A stretch of DNA of 64,000 nt from Moraxella haemolytica (GTDB lineage Bacteria; Pseudomonadota; Gammaproteobacteria; Pseudomonadales; Moraxellaceae): the NCBI RefSeq assembly GCF_030177935.1, contig NZ_CP089974.1:868001-932000 (forward strand), written 5' to 3'. The notes beneath the pieces are model-generated. The model was not told where the DNA came from. It was given only the letters and a program-made list of their open reading frames with translations, and did no database searches. A program made the translations under genes and the position numbers. Of the stretch, positions 34,340 to 43,831 are shown one piece after another; positions within the stretch are counted from its first letter, which is position 1, and every line of letters starts with the position of its first letter.

Positions 34340-34720
34340 TTAAAACTGCAATACTTCATCACAAACATCAATCTGCATGGCAAGTTCGGATAGTCCCACT
34401 AGATAAAAGGGTGTGCGTAGGTTGTCGCCATTTAGTTCATGCCGTGTGGCATTTTGAGTGTCGGTAATACCTCGTGCCAGTGCGGTACTAACACAAACAG
34501 GTAATTGCAATCGGTGCGTCTGTGCAAGCCTTACCCACTCATCAGCAACACTCACTACATCGGCGGTCTGCCATAATAGGCGGTTTGCGGTATAAGCACC
34601 ATCGCCATAAAAAAATACCTGTACGGATTTGCCTGCATCAAGTAGTTTTTTGGCGGTATCTAGGGCGAGTTTTGCTTTATGACTGTGCGGGGCATTGGTA
34701 ATAAGTAACAATGTGGTCAT
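34340..34720 (-). CDS. tusD: TusD sulfurtransferase subunit
   Basis: The 126-aa DsrE-like protein has LPVCVSTALARG, with the catalytic Cys. It receives persulfide sulfur (from TusA) and hands it to TusE for mnm5s2U34 synthesis. It is the first of the tusD-C-E cluster, with an 80-base gap before the TusC-like gene. It is divergent from glnE, with 84 bases between the starts. Confidence 0.85.
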   Translation of the reverse strand: MTTLLLITNAPHSHKAKLALDTAKKLLDAGKSVQVFFYGDGAYTANRLLWQTADVVSVADEWVRLAQTHRLQLPVCVSTALARGITDTQNATRHELNGDNLRTPFYLVGLSELAMQIDVCDEVLQF

Positions 34721-34804
34721 GGTATGGCTAATGGTTGTTGATAGGATGTTTTTTGCTGTATGATTTAAAAATTAAGCTTATTATAGCGTAATTTTTGGTG
34801 TAAA

Positions 34805-37630
34805 ATGGGAAAAATTAATTTGCGTAAAAAAATAGCCATGACGACAGCCGTATTCATACCAACCGAAGCTCAGTTGCAGACTCTATCCCTAGCCAGTCCT
34901 TTTGCTAAAGATTTATACGATAAGCACACCAAAAATGCTCAGTCATTCTTGGGTCAATGTGGATTATTTGATGAGCTTGGTGATGATGAGTTAAGAAAAC
35001 AGGTTGACCAATTCATCACAATGACCAAAGGTGATGATAATGTGATGATGGGGCTAAGACGATGCCGACAGATGCTCATGCTAAAGTGGATTTGGCAAGA
35101 TGCACTTGGGCTAATCACTCTTGATGACCTTATGCGTGAATTGTCTGTTTTTGCTAATGCCTGCATCAATATCGCCAAAGACCATGTCTATCATCAGCTC
35201 ACCCATCGCTACGGTGTGCCGATGACCATCGTTGATGGAAAAAGACAGGTAGATGAATTTGCCATCATTGCCATGGGAAAACTTGGAGCGATGGAGCTAA
35301 ATTTATCTAGCGATATTGATTTAATCTTTATTCATAAAGGGCTAGGTGAGACTGATATCAGTCAGATGGGCAAAAAAAGCATTGATAATCAAAAATTCAT
35401 GACTCATTTGGGGCGAGGCGTGATTCGCCTGCTTGATGAAATAACGGCAGATGGTTTTGTGTTTCGGGTGGATATGCGACTGCGACCATGGGGTGATGGT
35501 TCGGCATTGGTCATGACAGCCAGTGCCTTAGAAAAGTATTTTAATCAACATGGACGCACTTGGGAGAGATTTGCTTGGTTAAAGGCAAGAGTGGTTAATC
35601 AAGTCTCTGCATCATTTTTTGATCAACTGGTTAACTTGCGTAAAAACTTCGTCTATCGCTATTATATTGACTATAGTGCTTTTGGAGCATTGCGAGAGAT
35701 GAAATCGTTGATTGTGGCTCAGCAGACCCAAAGGCAGGATTTGGATAATGTTAAGTTGGGTGTGGGTGGTATTCGTGATATTGAGTTTATCGTACAGGCG
35801 TTTGCACTGATCTATGGCGGTCATCAGGCGGTGCTTGGGGATAATTTATCCTGTCTAAAAGGGATTGAGGTGTTGTCATCGCTTGGGCATTTAGAGCATA
35901 CCGAAGCCGAAAAACTGTCTGCTGCCTATCGCTTCTTGAGGCGATTGGAACACGCCATTCAAGCCAGAAATGACGAGCAAACCCAACGACTGCCCCAAGA
36001 TGAGCTCTCCTTACTCGCCATCGCTAAGGTGATGGGTTTTGATGAGATTGGTGCTTTTCGTCAAAAGCTAGATGAACATAGGGATAATGTGTCTGTGCCG
36101 TTTGAACGCATGGTAACAGATCGTCAAAGCCCCACCCAAGAGTTAGGTAGTGTTGATGATATCTGGCAATCCTTACAGTCAGTGCTAAGTGATGAAAGCG
36201 TGAAGCTGTTGAGTGAATTCAATCAGTCTAAACTTGTAGCCAGCCTAGATGATGAGCCAAAATCACGGCTTGATGCTGCCTATCCTATTATTTTACACGC
36301 TTTATTGGAGCATGCAAAAAGTGATGGGGCTAAGCGTGCTGATGTCGCTGTGCCAAGATTGATTGTTCTGCTAGAATCCATTTGTCGCCGTTCAATTTAT
36401 TTGGTGATGATTGCAGAAAATCCGAATGCTACTGTGGCACTTATCCCCATGCTTTCGGCAAGTCATTGGATTGCCAAAGAGCTTGCCTTATATCCGATGC
36501 TACTGGATAATTTTTTACAAAAACGCTATCTGCATTTGCCCAATAAGGCAGAGCTGACTGATATTTTGCGTCAAGGCTTGCTTAGGGTGGAGCGATTTGA
36601 TGATGAAAGTTATTTGGCGAATGTCCGATTATTCAAAAAAACACAGGTCTTGGCAGTTGCAACCGCTGATGTTTTGGGACTAAGACATATTATGAAAGTC
36701 TCTGATAGCCTGACTTTTATTGCTGAAGTGGTACTAGAATCAGCGGTAAGGCGTGCTTTTGATGAGCTGACGCATAAGCATGGCTATCCACTATTGCAAA
36801 CAGGTGAGCGAGCTAATAGCGAACATTCGGGCTTTGCGGTGATTGGCTATGGAAAGCTTGGCGGTATTGAGATGTCTTATACTTCGGATTTGGATGTGGT
36901 ATTTTTGCACAATATTGATGAAAAGGCGGATACCGATGGGGTGAAGGCGGTGAGTGGCATGAAGTTTGCTTCTCGTTTGGTACAAAAAGTGCTTAGCTAT
37001 CTAACCACCCAAACCCGTGATGGCCGTGCTTATGAATTAGATGTTCGCCTTCGACCATCTGGCAATGCAGGCGTGATGGTGGTGTCGGTACACGCCTTTG
37101 AGCTGTATCAACAGCATAAGGCGTGGGCGTGGGAACATCAAGCACTGGTAAGAGCAAGGGGGGTTGCTGGTGATAAAATGGTGTTGGCTGCGTTTGATGA
37201 GATTCGCCAAGCCATTCTCACCAGACCCAGAGAGCTTGCCCAAGTACGCCAAGAAGTACTAAATATGCGACAAAAAATGCAAAGTCATCTAGGTACACAA
37301 GACACCAAAAACCATCAGTTTCATATTAAGCAAGATTTTGGTGGTTTGGTTGATATTGAGTTCTTGGCACAGTTTATGGTATTGTCTTATGCTCATGTGT
37401 ATCCAAATCTTGCCATATGGTCGGATAATGTGCGTATCTTTGAAGAAGTGGCAAAGACGGAGCTGATGAGTGAAAAATGGTGCGATAAACTCACCCAAAC
37501 TTATCTACTACTGCGTAAGACCACGCATGAACTTGCCCTGTCTGACAAACAAGTCATCGTTGATGATGAAGTATGGCAGGAGAGTAGGGCGTTCGTACGA
37601 GAAGTTTGGGAGCGTGTTTTGATGGCGTAG
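34805..37630 (+). CDS. glnE: Bifunctional glutamine synthetase adenylyltransferase/deadenylase
   Basis: The 941-aa protein has two nucleotidyltransferase domains: the N-terminal deadenylase half with AIIAMGKLGAMELNLSSDIDLIF and the C-terminal adenylase half with VIGYGKLGGIEMSYTSDLDVVF, each followed by an Arg-rich MRLRPWG or VRLRPSG motif. It adds or removes AMP on the Tyr of GlnA (Tyr398 of the glnA here) in response to PII and glutamine. Length matches E. coli GlnE (946 aa). ATG 34805 follows GGTG at 34797-34800; an alternative ATG lies 33 bases downstream. Confidence 0.97.
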   Translation: MGKINLRKKIAMTTAVFIPTEAQLQTLSLASPFAKDLYDKHTKNAQSFLGQCGLFDELGDDELRKQVDQFITMTKGDDNVMMGLRRCRQMLMLKWIWQDALGLITLDDLMRELSVFANACINIAKDHVYHQLTHRYGVPMTIVDGKRQVDEFAIIAMGKLGAMELNLSSDIDLIFIHKGLGETDISQMGKKSIDNQKFMTHLGRGVIRLLDEITADGFVFRVDMRLRPWGDGSALVMTASALEKYFNQHGRTWERFAWLKARVVNQVSASFFDQLVNLRKNFVYRYYIDYSAFGALREMKSLIVAQQTQRQDLDNVKLGVGGIRDIEFIVQAFALIYGGHQAVLGDNLSCLKGIEVLSSLGHLEHTEAEKLSAAYRFLRRLEHAIQARNDEQTQRLPQDELSLLAIAKVMGFDEIGAFRQKLDEHRDNVSVPFERMVTDRQSPTQELGSVDDIWQSLQSVLSDESVKLLSEFNQSKLVASLDDEPKSRLDAAYPIILHALLEHAKSDGAKRADVAVPRLIVLLESICRRSIYLVMIAENPNATVALIPMLSASHWIAKELALYPMLLDNFLQKRYLHLPNKAELTDILRQGLLRVERFDDESYLANVRLFKKTQVLAVATADVLGLRHIMKVSDSLTFIAEVVLESAVRRAFDELTHKHGYPLLQTGERANSEHSGFAVIGYGKLGGIEMSYTSDLDVVFLHNIDEKADTDGVKAVSGMKFASRLVQKVLSYLTTQTRDGRAYELDVRLRPSGNAGVMVVSVHAFELYQQHKAWAWEHQALVRARGVAGDKMVLAAFDEIRQAILTRPRELAQVRQEVLNMRQKMQSHLGTQDTKNHQFHIKQDFGGLVDIEFLAQFMVLSYAHVYPNLAIWSDNVRIFEEVAKTELMSEKWCDKLTQTYLLLRKTTHELALSDKQVIVDDEVWQESRAFVREVWERVLMA

Positions 37631-37692
37631 TAGCTTGCTAGGTTATTGACAGCAAACCGATTATTGACCAACAATACCCATCAATCTGCTTT

Positions 37693-38523
37693 CTATTCTT
37701 TAAATACACCTAGAGACTTTAATGTGTTTTTGCACAGTCTGGTGCTGGCAATATAAATGGTGGATAAAAAATTTATCCAGTAGCCTTGATTGACAATATA
37801 TCCCTTATGTCTGGCATAATGGCCTTTTAGAATCTTGGTGTGTGCAGTGCTAGACTCCAAAGCACTGTACACAAAGCCAATTTCTTTGTCAAAACGCACA
37901 AAACGAATGGGGTGTAAGTTTTGAACTTCATGAACGGCTTTGGTGTAGGCAACAGGACCTGTTACAAAAAGAACACCACGCTTACCATAGCTATGGAAAC
38001 CATAGTGCCAAGCACGGTAGTTTAAGATGTTATCCACGACCGAATCAAGTACATGTTTCATGATTGGAGAGTGTTTCTCACAAATAATGAACCATTGTTG
38101 ATATTCGCCATTTTTAATGCCAAGATTTTCTGTTATATACAAGAATTTACCAATACCTTCTTCGGCTTGTCCGATTTCATTTTGCCATTGGGTAACGATA
38201 AAAGTGTCATTTGGTTTGATGACCTCATTTAGGGGGTGAACGCAAGTGCTTTTGATATCCAGATAAACACCGCCCTCATGATATAGTACCAAATAACGAA
38301 ATAGATCGGCTTTGGCGGCACCATACACAGGGTTAATGCGTTGATATGCTTGCAGAATTCGACCGTTGTCGTGTTTTTTAATGTATGCCAAAACAGCCTC
38401 ATCATCATAAAACCGATAATCCCAATCGGGGTTCTTCTGTTTTAACTCAGCAACGATGGGTTGTATTGTTTGTGGTAATTTTTCGGTTTTATAGGTTTGA
38501 TGAATGATTTTAGGAATTGCCAT
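37693..38523 (-). CDS. GT32-family glycosyltransferase
   Basis: The 276-aa product has IPKIIHQTYK at the N-terminus, the NPDWDYRFYDD region and a DxD sugar-nucleotide motif in GGVYLDIKST, as in GT32 (OCH1-like/capsule) transferases. Its ATG 38523 lies 14 bases inside the end of manC, so translation is coupled, and manC supplies GDP-mannose. A mannosyl or similar transfer is inferred, not shown. It is the last gene of the cluster; the region 37631-37692 to glnE shows no clear terminator. Confidence 0.8.
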   Translation of the reverse strand: MAIPKIIHQTYKTEKLPQTIQPIVAELKQKNPDWDYRFYDDEAVLAYIKKHDNGRILQAYQRINPVYGAAKADLFRYLVLYHEGGVYLDIKSTCVHPLNEVIKPNDTFIVTQWQNEIGQAEEGIGKFLYITENLGIKNGEYQQWFIICEKHSPIMKHVLDSVVDNILNYRAWHYGFHSYGKRGVLFVTGPVAYTKAVHEVQNLHPIRFVRFDKEIGFVYSALESSTAHTKILKGHYARHKGYIVNQGYWINFLSTIYIASTRLCKNTLKSLGVFKE

Positions 38524-39940
38524 TATTTTCTCTACCATAAATGTCACTGAAACGAACAATATCATCTTCCCCAAGATAACTGCCTGATTGTACTTCAATC
38601 AACTCTAAGGGCAGGATACCGGGGTTTTCTAGGGCGTGGATTTCTCCAAGCGGAATGTACACTGACTGATTTTCGGTTAATAAAAAACTTTCGTCCCCCT
38701 TGTGGATTTTGGCTGTGCCTTTTACTACAATCCAGTGTTCTGAGCGGTGGTGGTGCATTTGTAATGATAATTTTTGATTTGGGTTTACAGTGATGCGTTT
38801 GACCTGATAGCGATCTGAAGCATCGATGCTGTCATATTTTCCCCATGGTCGGTAGATTTCACGATGAATGTCGTGTTCTTGGCGACCCTTATCTTTGATA
38901 TGCTCAACGATACCTTTAATGTCTTGAGTGTTGTCTTTATTGGCAACCAAGACGGCATCTTTGGTCTCAACCACAATCAAATTATCAACGCCAACTAGGG
39001 TAATCAAGCGATTTTCGCCATGAATATAGTTATTGTGGCTGCGATGAGCGATGACATCGCCAATAATAACATTGCCATCATCATTTTTTTGTTGAATATC
39101 CCACAGTGCTGACCATGAACCCACATCGCTCCATCCTGCATCCAAAGTTACCGTAGTGGCGTTTTGAGTATGTTCCATGATGGCATAATCAATGGATTCA
39201 GAACGACACATTTCAAAAATAGATTGATCAATACGAATAAAATCAAAGTCTGCCTTGGTGGTGCTTATCGCTTGCGAACAACAGTCAAATATGTCTGGTG
39301 CGTATGTTGCTAATTCTTGTAAATACTTGTCCGCCTTAAACATAAACATACCGCTATTCCAAAGAAAATCCCCACTTTGTAGATAGCTTTGTGCGGTGGC
39401 ATAAGTAGGTTTCTCCACGAATTTATCAACACAAAAGCCATTTAGTAAAGGTTTGCCTTGTTTAATATAGCCATAGCCTATTTCGGGGTGGGTAGGTGTG
39501 ATGCCAAAAGTAACCATGCTGCCTTGTTGGGCAAGCTGAGTGGCGTGCAAGATGCTTTGATGCAGTATGTTTACATCTTTGATGACATGATCTGCTGCCA
39601 AAACCAGCATGGTTGTATCAATTTTTTGTCGTTGTAAATATAATGCCGCCAAAGCAACAGCTGGAGCGGTGTTCTTACCAGTTGGCTCAAGAATGATGGT
39701 TGCAGAAATACCGATTTCACGCATCTGCTCAGCTGCCAAAAAACGGTGTTCTTCATTGCAGATTAAAATTAACTCGGTGCAATTAAGCTCTTTTAGGCGT
39801 AGTACGGTTTGTTGCAATAGGGTATGCTGATCTAGTCCTAATGTTAAAAACTGTTTTGGATATTTGGTTCTTGATAGAGGCCATAGTCTAGTACCACTAC
39901 CACCTGCCATGATTACTGGGGTGATATTTGCAGAATTCAC
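38510..39940 (-). CDS. manC: Mannose-1-phosphate guanylyltransferase / mannose-6-phosphate isomerase
   Basis: The 476-aa bifunctional enzyme has the nucleotidyltransferase motif MAGGSGTRLWPLSR and FVEKPTYATA, and a C-terminal type II phosphomannose isomerase cupin (RPWGKYDSIDASDRYQVKR; MHHHRSEHWIVVKGTA). It makes GDP-mannose for surface glycans. It is one base downstream of the tandem GT2 gene and overlaps the GT32 gene. manB is not in the window. Confidence 0.93.
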   Translation of the reverse strand: MNSANITPVIMAGGSGTRLWPLSRTKYPKQFLTLGLDQHTLLQQTVLRLKELNCTELILICNEEHRFLAAEQMREIGISATIILEPTGKNTAPAVALAALYLQRQKIDTTMLVLAADHVIKDVNILHQSILHATQLAQQGSMVTFGITPTHPEIGYGYIKQGKPLLNGFCVDKFVEKPTYATAQSYLQSGDFLWNSGMFMFKADKYLQELATYAPDIFDCCSQAISTTKADFDFIRIDQSIFEMCRSESIDYAIMEHTQNATTVTLDAGWSDVGSWSALWDIQQKNDDGNVIIGDVIAHRSHNNYIHGENRLITLVGVDNLIVVETKDAVLVANKDNTQDIKGIVEHIKDKGRQEHDIHREIYRPWGKYDSIDASDRYQVKRITVNPNQKLSLQMHHHRSEHWIVVKGTAKIHKGDESFLLTENQSVYIPLGEIHALENPGILPLELIEVQSGSYLGEDDIVRFSDIYGRENNGNS

Positions 39941-39941
39941 C

Positions 39942-41561
39942 TTAATGCTCCTTGATGTGCTGATTGTTATTGTCCTTGTTCATTTGCCAAAGCATGAGGT
40001 ATTTGTCCAATGTGTAACCAAAAGAGGCAATCGCAAGAATCAGTCCGTATGTACCTGATAAAAAACCACCCCGTATTAAATAGATTTTGATGAAAGAAAA
40101 CCATGCTCGCCAAAAGATGGAGAGAATATTAACCCTCTTGCCTTTCTTATATGCTTCAATCGCCCAATCATGGCTATAGCGGACATTTTTAAATAAAAAA
40201 TGGTGCAGATTATCATTGGTGATATGGGGCAAATATCCTGCCAACAATTTGCTTGGTACACCTTGTTGATCTAGGGATTCATGCACTTCCAAGCTGGAAT
40301 ATTGAAATTTTTCACGAGCGTAAATGCGAGCCAATCGGTTGGTTTTCCAAAATCTTGGCTGCGTTTCTACACCGCAGAATAAATTAACTCGTGATACCGA
40401 AAAGACTTTTTCATGCTCAATGGGGTAATTCAAGACTTTTTCAACAATTTCTTGACGCAAGCACCCATCAACTCTTTCGTCAGCATCTAATACCAGTACA
40501 TAATCACTGCTTGCGTAGCTTTGTGCCAGTTGGCGTTGTTTACCAAAGCCTTGCCAGTCGGTATTAACATACCATTTTGCTCCATATTGCTCAGCGATTT
40601 GTCTGGTGTGGTCGGTGCTACCACTATCTAAAATGATGATTTCATCAACAATATCATGTATTGTATCTAGGCATGATTGTAAATGCTTGCTTTCATTTTT
40701 GGTAATCATGACCAAAGAGAGTGTACTTTTCTTTTGTGATAAGTCCACAGGTCGCTGTTGTTTGGTGAGTTCATTATAATCTAAAAACGCCCGTTCTGCT
40801 TGATTGTGCTTTAAATCGTATAAAATTGCATATTTATTAAAGGTGTATTGCATGAATAATAAGGCATATAAATATCCATACTTCCCCTTTAAGAATCGAC
40901 CATCAAGTAAATATTGCTTAAAAAACGCCCCAATCGTATGTGTTAAAATAGAAGAAAAAGAAGCATCTTTACCATGTTGGAATTTTTCTTCTGCCCAAGT
41001 TAAAGCATAGCTTAACCGCTTATTTAACCAAAATAGCGGGCTTTCGGCAGTGTGATGGCGTGCGTAGCCAGATAATGTTTGTGTTTCTATCTTATCCGAT
41101 AAAACCAAAGATTCGTGGACTGCGTTATCATTAAATTGAATGTGCTTGGGGTACAATCGCCAATGAGATTTGATACGCCAATTTGGCACATCAATTTCAT
41201 TTTTTCCAAATATGCAGTCAATATTTCTTATGCCATAAACAATCTGGTCTGGCTTATTTTGAATGACTTGTAAAATACTTTGTTTTAATTCAGCTGTGAT
41301 TTCTTCATCGGCATCAATTGCCAAAATCCAATCTCCTGTGGCGTAGCTTTGGGCGATTTGGCGTTGTTTACCAAAGCCTTGCCAGTCGGTATTAACATAC
41401 CATTTTGCTCCGTACTTTTCGGCAATTTCACGGCTGTTATCAGTACTACCACTATCCAAAATGATGATTTCATCTGCCAAGTCATCTAGGGCGGGCAGGC
41501 TGATTGCTAAATTTCTGGCTTCATTTTTGACAATCATGACTACAGATAATTTGTATTTCAT
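39942..41561 (-). CDS. Tandem two-domain GT2 glycosyltransferase (LgtF/WaaE-like)
   Basis: The 539-aa protein consists of two full GT2 domains of about 270 residues. The first begins LSVVMIVKNEARN and the second, near residue 273, LSLVMITKNESKH. Each has EIIILDSGSTD, GAKWYVNTDWQGFGKQRQ and a DxD motif (AIDADEEI and VLDADERV). Single-domain relatives add glucose or similar sugars to lipopolysaccharide core. The two domains differ more toward their C-termini, so they may add two different residues. The DNA keeps a 54-bp perfect repeat (see repeat entries). Confidence 0.85.
   Translation of the reverse strand: MKYKLSVVMIVKNEARNLAISLPALDDLADEIIILDSGSTDNSREIAEKYGAKWYVNTDWQGFGKQRQIAQSYATGDWILAIDADEEITAELKQSILQVIQNKPDQIVYGIRNIDCIFGKNEIDVPNWRIKSHWRLYPKHIQFNDNAVHESLVLSDKIETQTLSGYARHHTAESPLFWLNKRLSYALTWAEEKFQHGKDASFSSILTHTIGAFFKQYLLDGRFLKGKYGYLYALLFMQYTFNKYAILYDLKHNQAERAFLDYNELTKQQRPVDLSQKKSTLSLVMITKNESKHLQSCLDTIHDIVDEIIILDSGSTDHTRQIAEQYGAKWYVNTDWQGFGKQRQLAQSYASSDYVLVLDADERVDGCLRQEIVEKVLNYPIEHEKVFSVSRVNLFCGVETQPRFWKTNRLARIYAREKFQYSSLEVHESLDQQGVPSKLLAGYLPHITNDNLHHFLFKNVRYSHDWAIEAYKKGKRVNILSIFWRAWFSFIKIYLIRGGFLSGTYGLILAIASFGYTLDKYLMLWQMNKDNNNQHIKEH
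40530..40583 (-). repeat. 54-bp perfect direct repeat, copy in GT2 domain 2
   Basis: These 54 bases are identical to 41358-41411, 828 bases (276 codons) away in the same reading frame. They encode the WYVNTDWQGFGKQRQ segment in the second GT2 domain. In-frame recombination between the copies would leave a single-domain glycosyltransferase. Confidence 0.95.
41358..41411 (-). repeat. 54-bp perfect direct repeat, copy in GT2 domain 1
   Basis: Partner of 40530-40583, encoding the same segment in the first GT2 domain. Flanking codons have diverged, so the identity suggests recent gene conversion or strong selection on this segment. Confidence 0.95.
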
Positions 41562-41574
41562 ATATATGCCTTAT

Positions 41575-43131
41575 TTAATATTCATTTTCACTTGGTTGTA
41601 ATAAATCGCCATTGAATGGCTCTACGGATAAGTATGGTTTAATAGAATCATCAAAAATCTTTATCTCTTCTAAGCTGTGCATGCGATAATCGTTAAGAAA
41701 TTCATTTTGCTTTTGATTTTGTGTATCAACCCCTAGCCATTCGGTTAAAAACCAAACAAAGCTAAAACCAGAGATGATGTCGTCATTGACCGTCTTGTGG
41801 GTATCGTTACTGGATATTTTAAATAGCGGAACTTGCAAGCTAAATTGCGATATGCCGTGCTTTAAAGATGTTGGCAGTAGCCCATGGTCTGACACATAAA
41901 TCATACTAAAAGGTTTTTGATTTTGAATCAAGGATTGATGTATGTCTTTTAATAGCATATCAGTTTGTAATATACTGGATAAATAAGCAGATAAATGATT
42001 ATTTTTGAAGTTAAAATGTGCTTTGTTATTATCCACTCGTCTAGAAAAACGAGCGTGCGAACCCATTAAATGCACCACGATGAATCTAGGATGATTTGAT
42101 GGGGTTGCTAATATTGCTTGGATTTTTGGCAATAATTGATAATCATATCGAGTACTGGTAGGGGCTTCTTCGCTCAAATAGTAGCTTGTTTGGGCATGAG
42201 AAGCAATGTATGAGATTTCATTATTGAACTTGCCCATTTTATCTTGATTGGAGAGCCAGTAAGTCTGCATACCTAATTTATTTGCCAGACTTAAAATGTT
42301 ATTTTGATATTCAACATTTTGTTCGCTAGGAACTGTCAATAAGCGTGGAATGGCATGAATGGTATAGCTTGCAGGACTGATTAAGCCATTGTATTGTGTA
42401 CCATGAACTTGTTTTAAAAAGGGTGATGTATCCACAGGGTAGCCATAGGCGGATAAATAATGCTTTGACGCACTTTCGCCCAATATCAGTATATAGTCTT
42501 GATAGGCAGGCTTAAAATCAACAACTTCCCAATCATCATTAATCTTGCTAAGTTGCTTCATTTTTTCTTTATGGACAGCATAAAATTTATATTGTGTGAT
42601 GGTGTGAGGGAAGATGCTTAGTAGCTCAGAATAGCCCCAGTGAATGCGTTTGTGTTTAATAGATAACATATTTGCCAAAAATAATGCCAGTAGAATGAGT
42701 GCAAAATAGTTAAAAAATTTTCTTTGTTTGCTGGTGGCGGTGATATTTTTGGTTAAATGATAGGTTAATAATGTTGATAATATTGCAACAATAAAATAAA
42801 GAACGGCGGTTGCGTCAAAGAACTCTAATGCTTCGTTGCTTGTTGTTTCAAACAAAGAAGCAATCATGCCAGAGTTGGGGTAGCCATATTGAGTACCTAA
42901 GGGAGCGTACAAAATCCATGTTAGCATTAAGGGGCTTGCTATTTTAAAAATAATGGGCTTTAGCCACAATGTATTCCAAATCACCCAGAATAATAAAATA
43001 TCATGAAAGCGTGGGCTACCGCCTGTTGTTGCCCAACAAATCAATACAGCAAACAAAAAAGTAAGTATAAAAATACCGTAATTTTTGAGTTTTTGATATT
43101 TCTTTGGTGCTGTTAAATGAAACAGGGTCAC
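41575..43131 (-). CDS. Phosphoethanolamine transferase (EptA/Lpt-type, sulfatase fold)
   Basis: The 518-aa protein has about five N-terminal membrane helices followed by a periplasmic alkaline-phosphatase-like domain. Motifs include LILGESASKHYLSAYGYP, the likely nucleophile region PASYTIHAIPR (Thr), and YVSDHGLLP. Such enzymes transfer phosphoethanolamine from phosphatidylethanolamine to lipid A or core sugars, which can alter antimicrobial peptide sensitivity. The start is GTG at 43131, with AGGGAG about ten bases upstream. It is the first gene of the glycan cluster and lies 13 bases from the GT2 gene. Target sugar unknown. Confidence 0.8.
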   Translation of the reverse strand: MTLFHLTAPKKYQKLKNYGIFILTFLFAVLICWATTGGSPRFHDILLFWVIWNTLWLKPIIFKIASPLMLTWILYAPLGTQYGYPNSGMIASLFETTSNEALEFFDATAVLYFIVAILSTLLTYHLTKNITATSKQRKFFNYFALILLALFLANMLSIKHKRIHWGYSELLSIFPHTITQYKFYAVHKEKMKQLSKINDDWEVVDFKPAYQDYILILGESASKHYLSAYGYPVDTSPFLKQVHGTQYNGLISPASYTIHAIPRLLTVPSEQNVEYQNNILSLANKLGMQTYWLSNQDKMGKFNNEISYIASHAQTSYYLSEEAPTSTRYDYQLLPKIQAILATPSNHPRFIVVHLMGSHARFSRRVDNNKAHFNFKNNHLSAYLSSILQTDMLLKDIHQSLIQNQKPFSMIYVSDHGLLPTSLKHGISQFSLQVPLFKISSNDTHKTVNDDIISGFSFVWFLTEWLGVDTQNQKQNEFLNDYRMHSLEEIKIFDDSIKPYLSVEPFNGDLLQPSENEY

Positions 43132-43183
43132 TTTGGTGACGCTCCCTTATATACAAAGAGTTGGGATAATAATTACTTAAATA

Positions 43184-43651
43184 TTATAGCACATCTCTAC
43201 GAAACACTTCACGCAGTTCAAAACTGGTATGTAACTGGCTGACACCTTCAATTTTGCTTAGGCGATGTAGTAAAAATTCTTCATAATGTGCCATGTCTTT
43301 GACCATGACTTTGAGTAGGTAGTCCTCTGTGCGTCCTGTTACTAAACTGCATGACACCACCTCATCAAAGGCTTGGATATGATTTTCAAACTCGTCAAAT
43401 CGTTCGGCAGTATGTTTATCCATACTCACCGCCACAAATACTGACAGCGTGTAGCCAAGTTTGGTAGGGCTGGTGTGGGCGTGATAGCCTGTGATGATGC
43501 CCAGCTCTTCTAAGCGTTTGATTCGGCGAACCACAGGCGTGGCTGATAGGCTAATGCTCTCGCTAATCTCTGCTACAGGTAGGCGTGCGTTATCGGTTAA
43601 GAGTTTTAAAATCTTGCGGTCGGTGGTATCTAAGATAATGGTATTAGTCAT
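43184..43651 (-). CDS. Lrp/AsnC-family transcription regulator
   Basis: The 155-aa product has an N-terminal helix-turn-helix (DRKILKLLTDNARLPVAEIS ... PVVRRIKRLEELGIITGY) and a C-terminal RAM effector-binding domain. It is divergent from leuA, with 180 bases between them, so leucine-responsive control of leuA is plausible but inferred. It is separate from the glycan cluster, which starts 52 bases downstream on the same strand. Confidence 0.92.
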   Translation of the reverse strand: MTNTIILDTTDRKILKLLTDNARLPVAEISESISLSATPVVRRIKRLEELGIITGYHAHTSPTKLGYTLSVFVAVSMDKHTAERFDEFENHIQAFDEVVSCSLVTGRTEDYLLKVMVKDMAHYEEFLLHRLSKIEGVSQLHTSFELREVFRRDVL

Positions 43652-43831
43652 GATGATGTTGATGTGGTGATTTTTAGTGAATTTTACTATAAAAAATAGT
43701 ATTTTTGGTTAATTTTGATAAAAATTATAAAAAATTTTTGTAAAATTGGTAAAAATTGGTGTGAAAATTTGCTAATATAATTAGTCTAGTGATTTCTTTT
43801 TTTAATATGATTATATGCAGGAAAATCAGCC
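43652..43831. promoter_or_regulatory. lrp-like/leuA divergent control region
   Basis: The 180-base gap is very AT-rich. It carries a TATAAT (43776-43781) about 50 bases before the leuA ATG without a well-spaced -35, and two AAAATTGGT copies at 43742-43750 and 43752-43760, ten bases apart and so on the same DNA face. They are candidate binding sites for the Lrp-like regulator. Confidence 0.4.

Noticed and set aside
40076-40261. 61-codon ORF on the minus strand in another frame of the GT2 gene
   Set aside because: It lies inside the well-supported GT2 frame and has no independent start signal.
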